In this document: positions 34,466-44,075 of the stretch, one piece after another
Layout: each line of letters starts with the position of its first letter
Position numbering within the stretch: the stretch's first letter is position 1
Assembly: GCA_045805805.1 (NCBI GenBank)
Contig: JBJMKO010000137.1
Span: 111,227-175,226, forward strand
Origin: VRUE01 sp045805805
Lineage (GTDB): Bacteria > Actinomycetota > Thermoleophilia > Solirubrobacterales > 70-9
Direction: 5' to 3'
DNA length: 64,000 nt
Made by a program: the position numbers and the translations under genes
Notes under the pieces: model-generated
Databases searched by the model: none
Told to the model about the DNA's origin: nothing
What the model saw: the letters and a program-made list of their open reading frames with translations, nothing else

Positions 34466-36147
34466 TGCGCGACACCTTGCCCCATGACAGGACCCGCGGG
34501 CCGGCAACCATCGTCCTGCTCCTCTTGATTGCGCTCGCCCTTTTCCCGGCCGGCGCGATGGCACGGGTGAGCGCATCGAAGGCCACCCGGATCGCCGGCG
34601 GCGATCCGAACGTCATCGAGGAGCGGGAAGAGCACACGGTGCTGACCCACAGCACAAACATGGTCGACGGCAGCTGGGAGGTCGGCTACTTCGTCGCCGA
34701 CAAAGAGGTCGCACTCGTCATCGTCGATCCGCAGACCGGCCTCGTGCGCGAGTCCTGGACCGGCTACCAGGTGGCCTGGAAAATGGCTCGCGGCTACTCG
34801 GGCGCTTTCGGACACAAGCTCAACGCCCCCTACGTCTTCCTGCCCCTCTGCGCAATCTTCCTGCTCGGCCTCCTCGACTGGAGGCGCCTCTGGCGCATCG
34901 CCAACCTCGATCTCCTCGTCCTGCTCAGCTTCGGCGTCTCCCACTTCTTCTTCAACCGCGCGGAAATCGGCATCTCGGTCCCGCTCCAGTACATCCCGCT
35001 CGTCTACCTCTTCTGCAGGGCGCTGTGGATCGGCATGCGGGGCAGGGGAGGGGGCATCCAGCCAAGCTGGCCGGCGACCTGGCTGCTGGTCGCCGCGCTC
35101 TTCCTGGTCGGCTTCCGGGTCGGGCTGAACATGGCCGACTCAGGGGCAATCGACGTCGGCTACGCCAGTGTGGTCGGGGCTGACCGCATCGCCCACGGCG
35201 AATCGATCTACGGCAACTTCCCCGACGACGTCTCCCAGGGCGACACCTACGGCCCGGTCAATTACTACGCCTACGTCCCCTTCGAGCGGATCTGGCCCTG
35301 GTCGGGAACGTGGAATGACCTCCCCGCAGCCCACGGCGCCGCAGTCTTCTTCGACCTCGCCACCTTCGCCCTGCTGCTCTTCCTCGGCCGCCGCATCCGC
35401 CCCGGCCCCGAGGGCACCAGCCTTGCAGCCACCCTTGCCTTCGGCTGGGCCGCCTATCCCTACACGGCGTACGCGTTGCTCTCGAACTCCAACGACACCC
35501 TGGTGGCGATGCTGCTGGTCATCACCCTCCTGGTCCTAGCTCGTCCCGCTGCCCGAGGTGTCATGTCGGCCCTGGCAACTTTGGCGAAGTTCGCACCCGC
35601 AGTATTGGTGCCAATGCTCGCTACGTATCGGCCCGCGGGTCCTGGCGCTGCAGGGGACCCACCGCCCCTCCCGGTCGCTAAAGCGTCCTCAGGGGCGGTC
35701 CCCCCTACAGCGCCACCCGCGGGAGCCACGTTTGTCATTGTCTTCTCATTGTCAGCAGCTGCCCTACTGCTCTGGCCCGCGATCGATCCCGGTCTACACA
35801 CCTTTTACGACCACACGATCGCCTACCAGGCAGGCCGCGATTCTCCGTTCAGCATCTGGGGTCAGGTCCCAGGTCTCGAACCCCTACGCATAGCCATCCT
35901 GGCCACAGTCGGACTCCTATCGCTGGCATTTGCTTTCCGCCCCAGGCGCAAGAAGCTCACGCAAGTAGCAGCGTTGGGGGCGGCGCTCCTGATCGGCGTG
36001 CAGCTAACGATGCACCACTGGTTCTACCTCTACATAGTCTGGTTCTACCCCCTCCTCCTGGTAGCTATGGCCGCTGGGAGTGCCTCCTCCGGACACTCAA
36101 GCGCGGCTCCCGCCGCGCGTCCGGAGGAGGCACTCCCAGCGGCCTAA
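34465..36147 (+). CDS. Multi-pass membrane glycosyltransferase-like protein (GT87/DUF2029-like)
   Basis: About 560 aa with an N-terminal signal-like helix (TIVLLLLIALALFPAGAMA), a short extracytoplasmic segment, then roughly ten membrane helices. The motifs GDTYGPVNYYAYVPFE and LAKFAPAVLVPMLA resemble polyprenol-phosphate-dependent mannosyl/arabinosyltransferases of the GT-C/GT87 type (loop Y-P motif and K-F-P). The start overlaps the phosphodiesterase stop. Two fold-back repeats lie inside the open frame: an imperfect one (35632-35723) adding a Pro/Ala-rich loop, and a family B copy (36069-36144) forming the C-terminus. The frame stays open through both. Confidence 0.7.
   Translation: MRDTLPHDRTRGPATIVLLLLIALALFPAGAMARVSASKATRIAGGDPNVIEEREEHTVLTHSTNMVDGSWEVGYFVADKEVALVIVDPQTGLVRESWTGYQVAWKMARGYSGAFGHKLNAPYVFLPLCAIFLLGLLDWRRLWRIANLDLLVLLSFGVSHFFFNRAEIGISVPLQYIPLVYLFCRALWIGMRGRGGGIQPSWPATWLLVAALFLVGFRVGLNMADSGAIDVGYASVVGADRIAHGESIYGNFPDDVSQGDTYGPVNYYAYVPFERIWPWSGTWNDLPAAHGAAVFFDLATFALLLFLGRRIRPGPEGTSLAATLAFGWAAYPYTAYALLSNSNDTLVAMLLVITLLVLARPAARGVMSALATLAKFAPAVLVPMLATYRPAGPGAAGDPPPLPVAKASSGAVPPTAPPAGATFVIVFSLSAAALLLWPAIDPGLHTFYDHTIAYQAGRDSPFSIWGQVPGLEPLRIAILATVGLLSLAFAFRPRRKKLTQVAALGAALLIGVQLTMHHWFYLYIVWFYPLLLVAMAAGSASSGHSSAAPAARPEEALPAA
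35632..35723. repeat. Imperfect fold-back repeat inside the GT87-like gene
   Basis: Left 35632-35669 pairs with right 35691-35723 in blocks CCCGCGGGT, GGCGCTG, AGGGG, ACC and GCCCCT, separated by 2-4 nt indels; the loop is about 21 nt. It encodes a Pro/Ala/Gly-rich stretch between two membrane segments and does not break the frame. Different core from families A and B. Confidence 0.75.
36069..36144. repeat. Fold-back repeat, family B copy 2
   Basis: 76 bp: arms 36069-36093 and 36120-36144 perfectly complementary over 25 nt; core 36094-36119 differs from the other two copies by one base in the loop (TCCC instead of TCCT). It encodes the last residues of the GT87-like protein and ends one base before its stop codon (36145-36147), in the convergent gap with ymdB. 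Confidence 0.93.
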
Positions 36148-36151
36148 CCCC

Positions 36152-36931
36152 TCAAGGTTGAGTAGGAGCAGGAACCATGACCTGCTCGATCGACTCAGCC
36201 AGCCCCGAGTCGTTCACCTCGACCACCGCCCCCATCACCCAGACGTCCTCCTCGGCCGTCTCGAACTTGACCGGCATCTGGGTGATCATCTGCTCCAGGA
36301 TCAGCTCTGGCTTGACTCCGAGGACGCTGGTCCGCGAGCCGGTCATGCCGACGTCGGAGATGAACGCGGTGCCCCTGGGCAACACCCGGCCGTCGGCCGT
36401 CGGCACGTGCGTATGCGTTCCGAAGACGGCGGCGACCCGCCCGTCGAGGTGCCAGCCCATTGCCACCTTCTCGCTGGTCACCTCGGCGTGGAAGTCGACG
36501 ATCGCGAAGTCGCACTCGATCTTCTCGAGGATGGTGTCGACCTCGTGGAAGGGCGAGCGCGCGACCTTGAGCCCGATCGCGCCGCTGAGGTTGATCACGC
36601 CGACCCGCCGGCCGCCGGCCTCGACCACGGTGTAGCCGCGCCCGGGGTTGGCGTGCGGGTAGTTGGCCGGCCGCACCACGCGGTCGCTGCGGTCGAGGTA
36701 GCCGTAGGCCTCGCGGTGGCGGTAGACGTGGTTGCCGGTGGTGATCGCACCGGCGCCCGCGTCGAAGAGGGCGCTGGCGGTCTTCTCGGTGATCCCCATC
36801 CCGCCGGCCGAGTTCTCGCCGTTGACGATGACGAGATCGGGGGCGAAGCGCTCGCGCAGCTGCGGCATCGCGTCCCTGAGCCCGCGCCGTCCCGGCCCGC
36901 CAACCACGTCGCCGATGAAGAGGACCTTCAT
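36152..36931 (-). CDS. ymdB: YmdB-type metallophosphoesterase (2',3'-cyclic-nucleotide phosphodiesterase family)
   Basis: 259 aa from ATG 36931. The dinuclear metal-centre motifs are all present: LFIGDVVGGPGRRGL, VNGENSAGGMGITEK, ITTGNHVYRH, DFHAEVTSEK and VFGTHTHVPTADG. YmdB of Bacillus hydrolyses 2',3'-cyclic nucleotides and affects biofilm decisions. The gene converges with the GT87-like gene and diverges from the 36975 gene across 43 bp. Confidence 0.93.
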   Translation of the reverse strand: MKVLFIGDVVGGPGRRGLRDAMPQLRERFAPDLVIVNGENSAGGMGITEKTASALFDAGAGAITTGNHVYRHREAYGYLDRSDRVVRPANYPHANPGRGYTVVEAGGRRVGVINLSGAIGLKVARSPFHEVDTILEKIECDFAIVDFHAEVTSEKVAMGWHLDGRVAAVFGTHTHVPTADGRVLPRGTAFISDVGMTGSRTSVLGVKPELILEQMITQMPVKFETAEEDVWVMGAVVEVNDSGLAESIEQVMVPAPTQP

Positions 36932-36974
36932 GGTCACCTGACCCTATCTGCGATATTGCGGCCGAGGTGCAGAC

Positions 36975-37661
36975 GTGAGCGAAGGAAGCGAGGTCCTGGA
37001 GCGCGCGATGCGCTATCCCTACGCGGTGCCCGCGCGACCTTTCGTGCAGCAGGGGCACCGCACGCTCGACCCGGAAGAGGTCGAGATCGACCGCGAGCAA
37101 CGCTCGCGACTCCTCGTCTACGGCTCCAACGCCTCACCTGAATCGCTTGCCCGCAAGCTTGCTCTCAGCGCCGACCCGGTGCTGGTTGAGCCCGCCTGGC
37201 TGCATGACTTCGACGTCGTCTACTCGGCGCATTTCTCGCCCTACGGTGCGGTGCCGGCGACGCTCCAGGGCAGCCCCGGGACCACGGTAAGGGTGGCGGT
37301 CATTCACCTGACCCCGGAGCAGCTGCGGCTCGTCTCGGCGACCGAGCCCAACTATGAGCTCACCTTTCTCGCCAAGGCGAACTGCGAGCTACCGGATGGC
37401 GAGGCGGTCACCCAGCTCTCCGCCTACCTCAGTCGCCACGGCTGCCTGATGGCCGAGGGGACCGAGGTCGCACTCGTTGCCGTGCCCGCCCGCGAGAGGA
37501 GCTTCCCCGAGTTGAGTGAGCCGCAGGTGCTCGAGAGCCTGCGGGGGCAGCTCTGTCCTGAGGAGACCATCGATGCTTTCGTCCTTGGCAACGTCACCGA
37601 TCCCGGTTTGGCCCAGCGGCGATCGGCGCTGCTTCCTAGTCGGGCGTTTACTCAACCCTGA
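36975..37661 (+). CDS. Gamma-glutamylcyclotransferase-like fold protein
   Basis: 228 aa. The segment RLLVYGSNASPESLARKL matches the YGSNL substrate-binding loop of the gamma-glutamylcyclotransferase/AIG2-like fold, and VYSAHFSPYGAVPATLQGSPGTTVRVAVIHLT fits the family's following strands. The catalytic Glu cannot be pinned down by eye. The first 40 residues (AMRYPYAVPARPFV) are an unusual extension. Substrate unknown. The TGA stop is directly followed by a family A fold-back repeat. Confidence 0.55.
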   Translation: MSEGSEVLERAMRYPYAVPARPFVQQGHRTLDPEEVEIDREQRSRLLVYGSNASPESLARKLALSADPVLVEPAWLHDFDVVYSAHFSPYGAVPATLQGSPGTTVRVAVIHLTPEQLRLVSATEPNYELTFLAKANCELPDGEAVTQLSAYLSRHGCLMAEGTEVALVAVPARERSFPELSEPQVLESLRGQLCPEETIDAFVLGNVTDPGLAQRRSALLPSRAFTQP

Positions 37662-37749
37662 GAGCCGATCCCGGGAGGGGCCTTCACTTAACCTTTCGGT
37701 GAATTGGGGTTGGGCCGGCGTCCGTTCCGGCTCCTCCCGGGATCGGCTC
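37662..37749. repeat. Fold-back repeat, family A copy 3 (internally deleted)
   Basis: Arms 37662-37682 and 37729-37749 pair over 21 nt with one G-T mismatch. The 46-nt core begins TTCACTTAACCTTTCGGTG, close to the other copies, and ends GTTCC, but the CGAAAAAGTACAAGACG segment is missing. It begins on the base after the stop codon of the preceding gene. Bases 37750-37916 beyond it hold nothing I recognise apart from a CCTCATGAGG palindrome at 37752-37761. Confidence 0.88.
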
Positions 37750-37916
37750 ATCCTCATGAGGCGTGGGCATGAGAAGAAGGGGTGTTGTAGCGCTGCCAGT
37801 AGTTCGCACACGCACGGGGCATAGGATCGTGCCGAGCGCCTGAGGGCACGAGCGATCAGGCACTAGCCCGCCAAGGGTGAGCTTAAGGCGAGGGGTCCTG
37901 GGGCCGATCTTGAGTT

Positions 37917-38240
37917 ATGCAGCGAAACGCTGATCGTCCGCAACCGACAATCTGGATGGCGGTTTTTGCGCCGCTGCTCCTCACGCTTTGTTTGGCTATT
38001 TGGGTTCATACGTCATGGATAGGGCCGTGCATCCACCCAGTCCACCGAATCCCTGGTCCACTCGGGCTCCCAGCGTACTTGTTCGGCATCCCGACAGCTC
38101 TAACTGCCTGGTACGGCTGGTCCCGGCAGCAGCTAATTTGGATCATCGGGGTCCAAGTGATACTCAGTGTAATTTTGACCCTCGTCTTTACAGCAATCAT
38201 GTTTGCGGCGACTACCGACGCAAGTGCCTGCTTCAGCTAG
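37917..38240 (+). CDS. Small membrane protein of atypical base composition
   Basis: 107 aa from ATG 37917 with three hydrophobic segments (WMAVFAPLLLTLCLAIWV, GLPAYLFGIPTALTAWYGW, LIWIIGVQVILSVILTLVFTAIMF). The gene and its flanks (about 37840-38340) are visibly less GC-rich than all neighbours and use AT-ending codons freely, which suggests recent acquisition or a non-coding remnant. No ribosome binding site is evident. No family recognised. Confidence 0.5.
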   Translation: MQRNADRPQPTIWMAVFAPLLLTLCLAIWVHTSWIGPCIHPVHRIPGPLGLPAYLFGIPTALTAWYGWSRQQLIWIIGVQVILSVILTLVFTAIMFAATTDASACFS

Positions 38241-38342
38241 TCTTCCCTCGATCCTTGGGATGCTGATTAATGATGGCAATCCATGAGGAGACTCACGCGG
38301 CGCTAGGTGCTGGCGAAGGCTCAGATCATGTGAAACGGGCTC

Positions 38343-39695
38343 TTAGACGGTGGTGAAGCGGCGTAGGGCGAAGCGGGCCAGGAGGCCGTAGGCGACGGTC
38401 AGGATCGCCAGGCGCAGGAGGGCGGTCGCGATGCTGGGGCCGGCCGGGTCCAGGGCGGCGGTCATTGCTTGTAGGGCCGGCTTGAAGGGGAAGAGCGCGG
38501 TGAGGAGCTTGATTGCGTCGTAGAGCGCGGGGCCGACCGTGCCGGCGGGGATCAGGGAGAGGAAGGCGATCGGCAGGGTGACCATGAAGGCGAGCAGGGA
38601 GACGGCTCGGACCTCGCGTGCGGCTGCTCCGAGGGCGGCCCCGGCTGCTCCGAGGGCGGCGCCCCCAGCGACGATCGCGGCCAGCCAGAGGCCGGTGCGG
38701 CTCCAGTGCAGCGGGACGAAGAAGGCGAGCCCGGCGAGCATCAACAGCGTCACGACCAGGCCGACTGCGACCCCGAGCACGACCTTCTCGGTGAGCAGCG
38801 CCCCCGGCGAGACGAGCCCGCGGGTGAGTCGGGGGAAGGCGTTCTCTTCGCGCTCCAGTGCCAGCGAGCCGGCGACGAGCAGGACCGTGACGAAAGCGAG
38901 GGTGAAGGTCGCGGCAACCGCGATCGCGAAGACTTCCAGCGGCGGGGTGGAGGTGTTGACGACCTGCTTGTCGACCGCGATCGGCTGCGTGAGGCGATCG
39001 AGCAGCGGCCCGGCAGTGCCGAGGTTGTTGCGGGCCAGGGTGGTGAAGCGGATCACCCGGTCGATCGAGTCCCGCATCGGTCCCGGCGGCACCGCCGGTC
39101 GCAACTCCTCCAGGATGCGAGCGCTGTTGCGCAGGCCGAGGATTTCGATCGTCTGTCCCAGCACGGAGAACTGTCCGCCATCGAGGACGAGCCCGAGGAA
39201 TTTGCCCCCTTCGCCGGCGATCCGCCGTGCGATCGCCAGGTTGGCCTGAGCCAGCAGCGAGTTGATCCGGTCGTTGACCAGGCGCGCCTTGACCGGGTCC
39301 TCCTCGTTGACGATCACGTCGACTTCGGGCGTGCGCGGGGCCGGCGTCGAGAGCGAGTTGATCCGGTCGACCAGATCAGACGGCAGGATCAGCGCCGCGA
39401 GCACGTCGCCGGACCGGACCTCGTCTTCGGCTTTGGCCCGGTCCTCCACGCGTACGCACTCGACCCGTTCGCAGATCCGGTCGCTGACCCCGATCTTGGG
39501 CAGCTCCCGCGTGCCGACGCTGACCGTGGCGTCGCTCGGCACTTCGTTGAGGAAGGCAACCCGCGGCTTGCCGGGCGAGCCCGAGATCGCGAAGCCGACA
39601 AGGACGGCGATCAAGACCGGGTAGGCAACCAGCAGCACGGCTTGCAGGGGAGAGCGGCGGAGGATCTGCAGGTCCTTGAGCAGCAGCCAGCGCAT
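38343..39695 (-). CDS. ABC-2 type transporter permease
   Basis: 450 aa. N-terminal helix (LQAVLLVAYPVLIAVLVGFAI), a roughly 200-residue extracytoplasmic domain, then about five to six helices (VFAIAVAATFTLAFVTVLLVAG and onward), the ABC-2/YhgE-type topology of drug or polymer exporters. ATG 39695 overlaps the stop of the ATPase gene by 3 nt, so the two form an operon. Substrate unknown. Confidence 0.88.
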   Translation of the reverse strand: MRWLLLKDLQILRRSPLQAVLLVAYPVLIAVLVGFAISGSPGKPRVAFLNEVPSDATVSVGTRELPKIGVSDRICERVECVRVEDRAKAEDEVRSGDVLAALILPSDLVDRINSLSTPAPRTPEVDVIVNEEDPVKARLVNDRINSLLAQANLAIARRIAGEGGKFLGLVLDGGQFSVLGQTIEILGLRNSARILEELRPAVPPGPMRDSIDRVIRFTTLARNNLGTAGPLLDRLTQPIAVDKQVVNTSTPPLEVFAIAVAATFTLAFVTVLLVAGSLALEREENAFPRLTRGLVSPGALLTEKVVLGVAVGLVVTLLMLAGLAFFVPLHWSRTGLWLAAIVAGGAALGAAGAALGAAAREVRAVSLLAFMVTLPIAFLSLIPAGTVGPALYDAIKLLTALFPFKPALQAMTAALDPAGPSIATALLRLAILTVAYGLLARFALRRFTTV

Positions 39696-40399
39696 CAGTG
39701 GCCCCGGTGGTGGAGGAAGGCGACGAAGGCGGTCTCGAAGTCCCGCTCCGCGGCCTCGGGCGCCTCGCTGCGAACCGCCTCGCGCAAGGCCTCGGCGGAG
39801 CCGTCGAAGAGCGACTCGCCGTCGGCGAGCACCAGCACCCGCCCGCCGTATCTCTCGGCCTCCTGGATGTCGTGCGTGGAGAAGATCACCGTGGTGTCGC
39901 GCTCATCCACAAGCGCCGAGACGAACTCCCAAAGCCGCGCCCGCTGTCGCGGGTCCAACCCAACGCTCGGCTCATCGAGGAGCAGCACCGAGGGCCGCGA
40001 GAGCAACCCGATCGCAATGTTGATCCGCTGCTGGTTGCCACCCGACAACCGCGCCACGATCTCCCCCCGCCGCCCCCCCAACCCGGTCAGCTCCAACATC
40101 TCCTCGACCGACCCATGTGGGTCGGGGTGCTTCTCCAGCCTGGCGAACAGCAGAAGGTTCTCCTCGACGGTCAAGCGCCGGTAAAGCGCCGCCTGCTGAG
40201 GAACCCAGCCCACCCCAGCAGGCATATGAACCTCACCCTCATCGGGCTTAGAGATCCCCGCCAGAATCGAGAGCAGCGTCGTCTTCCCAGCCCCGTTCGG
40301 CCCAATCACCGCCACAAGCTCTCCAGCCGAAGCGGCCAAGCCAACGCCCCGCAAAGCTTCCCGCTCTCCGTACCGCTTGACCAGTCCCGTCGCCTCCAC
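39695..40399 (-). CDS. ABC transporter ATP-binding protein
   Basis: About 234 aa. Walker A GPNGAGKTTLLS, Q-loop VPQQAALYRRLT, ABC signature RLSGGNQQRINIAIGL, Walker B VLLLDEPSVGLDP and H-loop IFSTHDIQEAE. GTG 40399 (VEATGLVKRYGE) is chosen because homologues start there; the frame is open to 40507, but that extension runs into a fold-back repeat. Partner of the ABC-2 permease gene. Confidence 0.92.
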   Translation of the reverse strand: MEATGLVKRYGEREALRGVGLAASAGELVAVIGPNGAGKTTLLSILAGISKPDEGEVHMPAGVGWVPQQAALYRRLTVEENLLLFARLEKHPDPHGSVEEMLELTGLGGRRGEIVARLSGGNQQRINIAIGLLSRPSVLLLDEPSVGLDPRQRARLWEFVSALVDERDTTVIFSTHDIQEAERYGGRVLVLADGESLFDGSAEALREAVRSEAPEAAERDFETAFVAFLHHRGH

Positions 40400-40479
40400 G
40401 GCGGGAAACGCTATCCGCCGGGGCGTACCCCTGGTGTTATGCACCGCTTGAGCTAGAGCGTTAACCGGAAGCTGTGGCA

Positions 40480-40555
40480 GGGGTCGAGGAGGCCATGCCC
40501 CGGACACTCAAGCGCGGCTCCTGCCGCGCGTCCGGGGAATGGCCTCCTCGACCCC
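40480..40555. repeat. Fold-back repeat, family B copy 3
   Basis: 76 bp: arms 40480-40504 and 40531-40555 complementary over 25 nt with one mismatch; the 26-nt core 40505-40530 is identical to that at 15612-15637 (opposite orientation). Unlike the other two it lies between divergent genes, in the 5' region of hemB and the ABC ATPase gene, so a terminator role does not fit well here. Confidence 0.93.
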
Positions 40556-40586
40556 CTCCCCAAGCCCTCCCCTAAACTCGCTTTCA

Positions 40587-41558
40587 GTGCCGTTCCCCGC
40601 AACACGCATGCGCCGCCTGCGACGCACCGAGTCCCTGCGCGCCCTCGTCCGAGAGACGAACCTCGCGCCGGCCGACCTGATCCAGCCACTGTTCGTGGTT
40701 GCCGGAGAGAACGTCCGCGAGGACGTCGAGTCGATGCCTGGCATCGAACGCTTCTCGATCTCCGAGCTGGTAGCCGAGGCGACCGAGATCGCGACCGCCG
40801 GGATCCGCACCGTCCTGCTCTTCGGCGTCCCCTCGGCCAAGGACGAGACCGGCTCGGGTGCCTACGACGACGAGGGGGTCGTGCAGATGGCTGTCCGGGC
40901 GCTGAAGGAGGCCCACCCCGATCTGACGGTGATCACCGACGTATGCCTCTGCGAGTACACCTCACACGGCCACTGCGGTTTCGTCCGCGACGGCGAGGTC
41001 GACAACGACATCACGGTCGAGCTGCTGGCGAAAACCGCGATCTCCCACGCCGAAGCCGGTGCCGACGCGGTCGCGCCCAGCGACATGATGGACGGCCGGG
41101 TCGGCACGATCCGCCATCAGCTCGACGAGGAGGGCCACAGCGAGGTGCCGATCGTCGCCTACAGCGCCAAGTACGCCTCTGCCTTCTACGGCCCCTTCCG
41201 CGACGCGGCCGAGTCCACCCCCGAGTCCGGCGACCGCCGCGGCTACCAGATGGACCCCGCCAACGCCGCCGAAGCGGTGCGCGAGGCCGAGCTCGACCTC
41301 GAAGAGGGCGCCGACATGCTGATGGTCAAGCCGGCGACGCCCTACCTCGACGTCGTGCGCCAGGTCAAGGACGCGACCGGGGCGCCGCTGGTCGCCTACC
41401 ACGTCTCCGGCGAGTACTCGATGCTGAAGGCGGCCGCCGAGCAGGGCTGGATCGACGAGCGCGCTGCCGTGCTCGAGACGCTGACCTCGATCCGCCGCGC
41501 CGGGGCCGACGCGATCGTCACCTACTACGCGAAGGAGGCCGCGGCGTGGCTTCGGTAA
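40587..41558 (+). CDS. hemB: Delta-aminolevulinic acid dehydratase (porphobilinogen synthase)
   Basis: Condenses two 5-aminolevulinates to porphobilinogen, the first common tetrapyrrole step. 323 aa from GTG 40587, giving the usual VPFPATRMRRLRRTE start. The zinc site is DVCLCEYTSHGHCG with its cysteines; the active-site lysines are in VAYSAKYAS and MLMVKPATPYLD; APSDMMDGRV is the flap region. First gene of hemB / AhbAB-like / hemL; its end overlaps the next gene by 13 nt. Confidence 0.97.
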   Translation: MPFPATRMRRLRRTESLRALVRETNLAPADLIQPLFVVAGENVREDVESMPGIERFSISELVAEATEIATAGIRTVLLFGVPSAKDETGSGAYDDEGVVQMAVRALKEAHPDLTVITDVCLCEYTSHGHCGFVRDGEVDNDITVELLAKTAISHAEAGADAVAPSDMMDGRVGTIRHQLDEEGHSEVPIVAYSAKYASAFYGPFRDAAESTPESGDRRGYQMDPANAAEAVREAELDLEEGADMLMVKPATPYLDVVRQVKDATGAPLVAYHVSGEYSMLKAAAEQGWIDERAAVLETLTSIRRAGADAIVTYYAKEAAAWLR

Positions 41559-42631
41559 AGGTCCCCCAGTCCAAGGCACGCTCCCGCAAGGACGGCGCCG
41601 CGATCCCGCTCGACGACACCGACAAGCGGCTGATGAACCTGCTCCAGTCGAGCTTCCCGCTCGATCCCGAGCCCTTCGCCCTGGTCGCCTCGGAGGCCGA
41701 GATGGAGCTCGACGACGTGCTCGCCCGCACCAAGCGGCTGCTCGACGAGCGAATCATCCGCGAGATCACGCCGATCTTCGACACCCGCGCGCTCGGCTAC
41801 GAGTCGATGCTGGTCGCGGCAAAGGTCGATTCCGAGAACCCCCAGCGGGCAGCCCAGGCGGTCAACGCGCACCCCGGCGTCTCCCACAACTACCTGCGCA
41901 CCCACGAGTTCAACCTCTGGTTCACGATCGCCACCCCGCCCGACTCCGAGCTCGGCCTCGCCGGCACCCTCGACGTGTTGATGCGCGAGACCGGCGCCGA
42001 GTCGATGCGCCAGCTGCCCACCCTGACCCTGTTCAAGATCAATATGAACCTGGAGATGGAGAAGGGCACCGACGCGCTCTCCGCGGCGGTCGATGCCTCA
42101 CCGCCGCGCGAGCTTGCCGCCCAGCCTTACGACGAGCGCGACGTTGCCGTGATCCGCGCCCTGCAGGGGCCGATGACGCCGGTCGAGCGTCCCTACGACG
42201 AGGCAGCGACCGAGCTGGGGATGAGCACGGAGGAACTGCTCGAGCACCTGCGCGGAATGGTCGACCGCAAGCTGCTGCGCCGGGTCGCGGCAATCCTCTT
42301 CCACCGCCGTGCCGGCTTCTCCGCCAACGGCATGGGCGTCTGGAAGGTGCCCGAGGACGAGATCATGGAGATGGGCGGCCGCATGGCCTCCTTCCGCGGC
42401 ATCTCCCACTGCTACCAGCGCCCGACATATGAGGACTGGCCCTACAGCGTCTTCACCATGGCCCATGGCCGCTCCAAGGAGGAGTGCGACGCGATCCTCG
42501 ACTCGATCGCGCAGGAGTGCGGGATGGGTCCCGGCGACCGCGCCACCCTCTACTCCTCGACCGAGTACAAGAAGATCCGCCTTCATTACTTCACCGACGA
42601 GTACGCGGCGTGGGAAGCGGGGCATTCGTAG
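41546..42631 (+). CDS. Fused AhbA-AhbB-like siroheme decarboxylase homologue (Lrp/AsnC-type fold)
   Basis: 361 aa from GTG 41546 (GGAGG nine bases upstream). Two tandem Lrp/AsnC-like modules. The N-terminal half is AhbA/NirD-like: LMNLLQSSFPLDPEPFALVA, IFDTRALGYESMLVA, HPGVSHNYLRTHEFNLWFTI. The C-terminal half is AhbB/NirL-like: VAAILFHRRAGFSANGMGVWKVP and ISHCYQRPTYEDWPYSVFTMAHG, with the His and Arg-rich motifs of siroheme decarboxylases. Such enzymes make didecarbosiroheme for the alternative heme or heme d1 routes. Its location between hemB and hemL fits tetrapyrrole metabolism; databases often call such proteins AsnC regulators. The TAG stop overlaps the next fold-back repeat. Confidence 0.82.
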   Translation: MASVKVPQSKARSRKDGAAIPLDDTDKRLMNLLQSSFPLDPEPFALVASEAEMELDDVLARTKRLLDERIIREITPIFDTRALGYESMLVAAKVDSENPQRAAQAVNAHPGVSHNYLRTHEFNLWFTIATPPDSELGLAGTLDVLMRETGAESMRQLPTLTLFKINMNLEMEKGTDALSAAVDASPPRELAAQPYDERDVAVIRALQGPMTPVERPYDEAATELGMSTEELLEHLRGMVDRKLLRRVAAILFHRRAGFSANGMGVWKVPEDEIMEMGGRMASFRGISHCYQRPTYEDWPYSVFTMAHGRSKEECDAILDSIAQECGMGPGDRATLYSSTEYKKIRLHYFTDEYAAWEAGHS

Positions 42632-42750
42632 ATGTCTCGCCCGGCAGGGGTTCCGCTTAACTTTTTCGGTGGGACGGGGACTGCTTGGCGCGCGCGGCGT
42701 CGTTGGCGAAAAAGTACAAGACGCTTCACCCCTGCCGGGCGAGACATCTA
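42629..42750. repeat. Fold-back repeat, family A copy 4
   Basis: 122 bp. Arms 42629-42651 and 42728-42750 perfectly complementary over 23 nt; 76-nt core 42652-42727 with TCCGCTTAACTTTTTCG at one end and CGAAAAAGTACAAGACGCTTC at the other. It begins exactly on the TAG stop of the AhbAB-like gene and ends 8 bp before the hemL start codon. Confidence 0.94.
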
Positions 42751-42758
42751 GCGTCGCG

Positions 42759-44021
<1,263 letters not shown>

Positions 44022-44029
44022 AACCGCAT

Positions 44030-44064
44030 GGCGCTTTCTTCGGAATATGTCCGAGTAAAGCGCC
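44030..44064. promoter_or_regulatory. Hairpin between hemL and the next gene
   Basis: GGCGCTTT (44030-44037) pairs with AAAGCGCC (44057-44064); an inner TTCGGA/TCCGA continues the stem. It starts 9 bp after the hemL stop and ends immediately before the AGGAGG ribosome binding site (44065-44070) of the next gene, so it could influence that gene's translation or protect the upstream mRNA end. Confidence 0.6.
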
Positions 44065-44075
44065 AGGAGGCCGCG

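Noticed and set aside
41546..42631. Simple Lrp/AsnC transcription regulator
   Set aside because: Both modules carry the siroheme-decarboxylase motifs (HNY-R-H-FN-WFT and HCYQR---WPY) rather than a standard regulator architecture; the regulator reading is kept only as an alternative.
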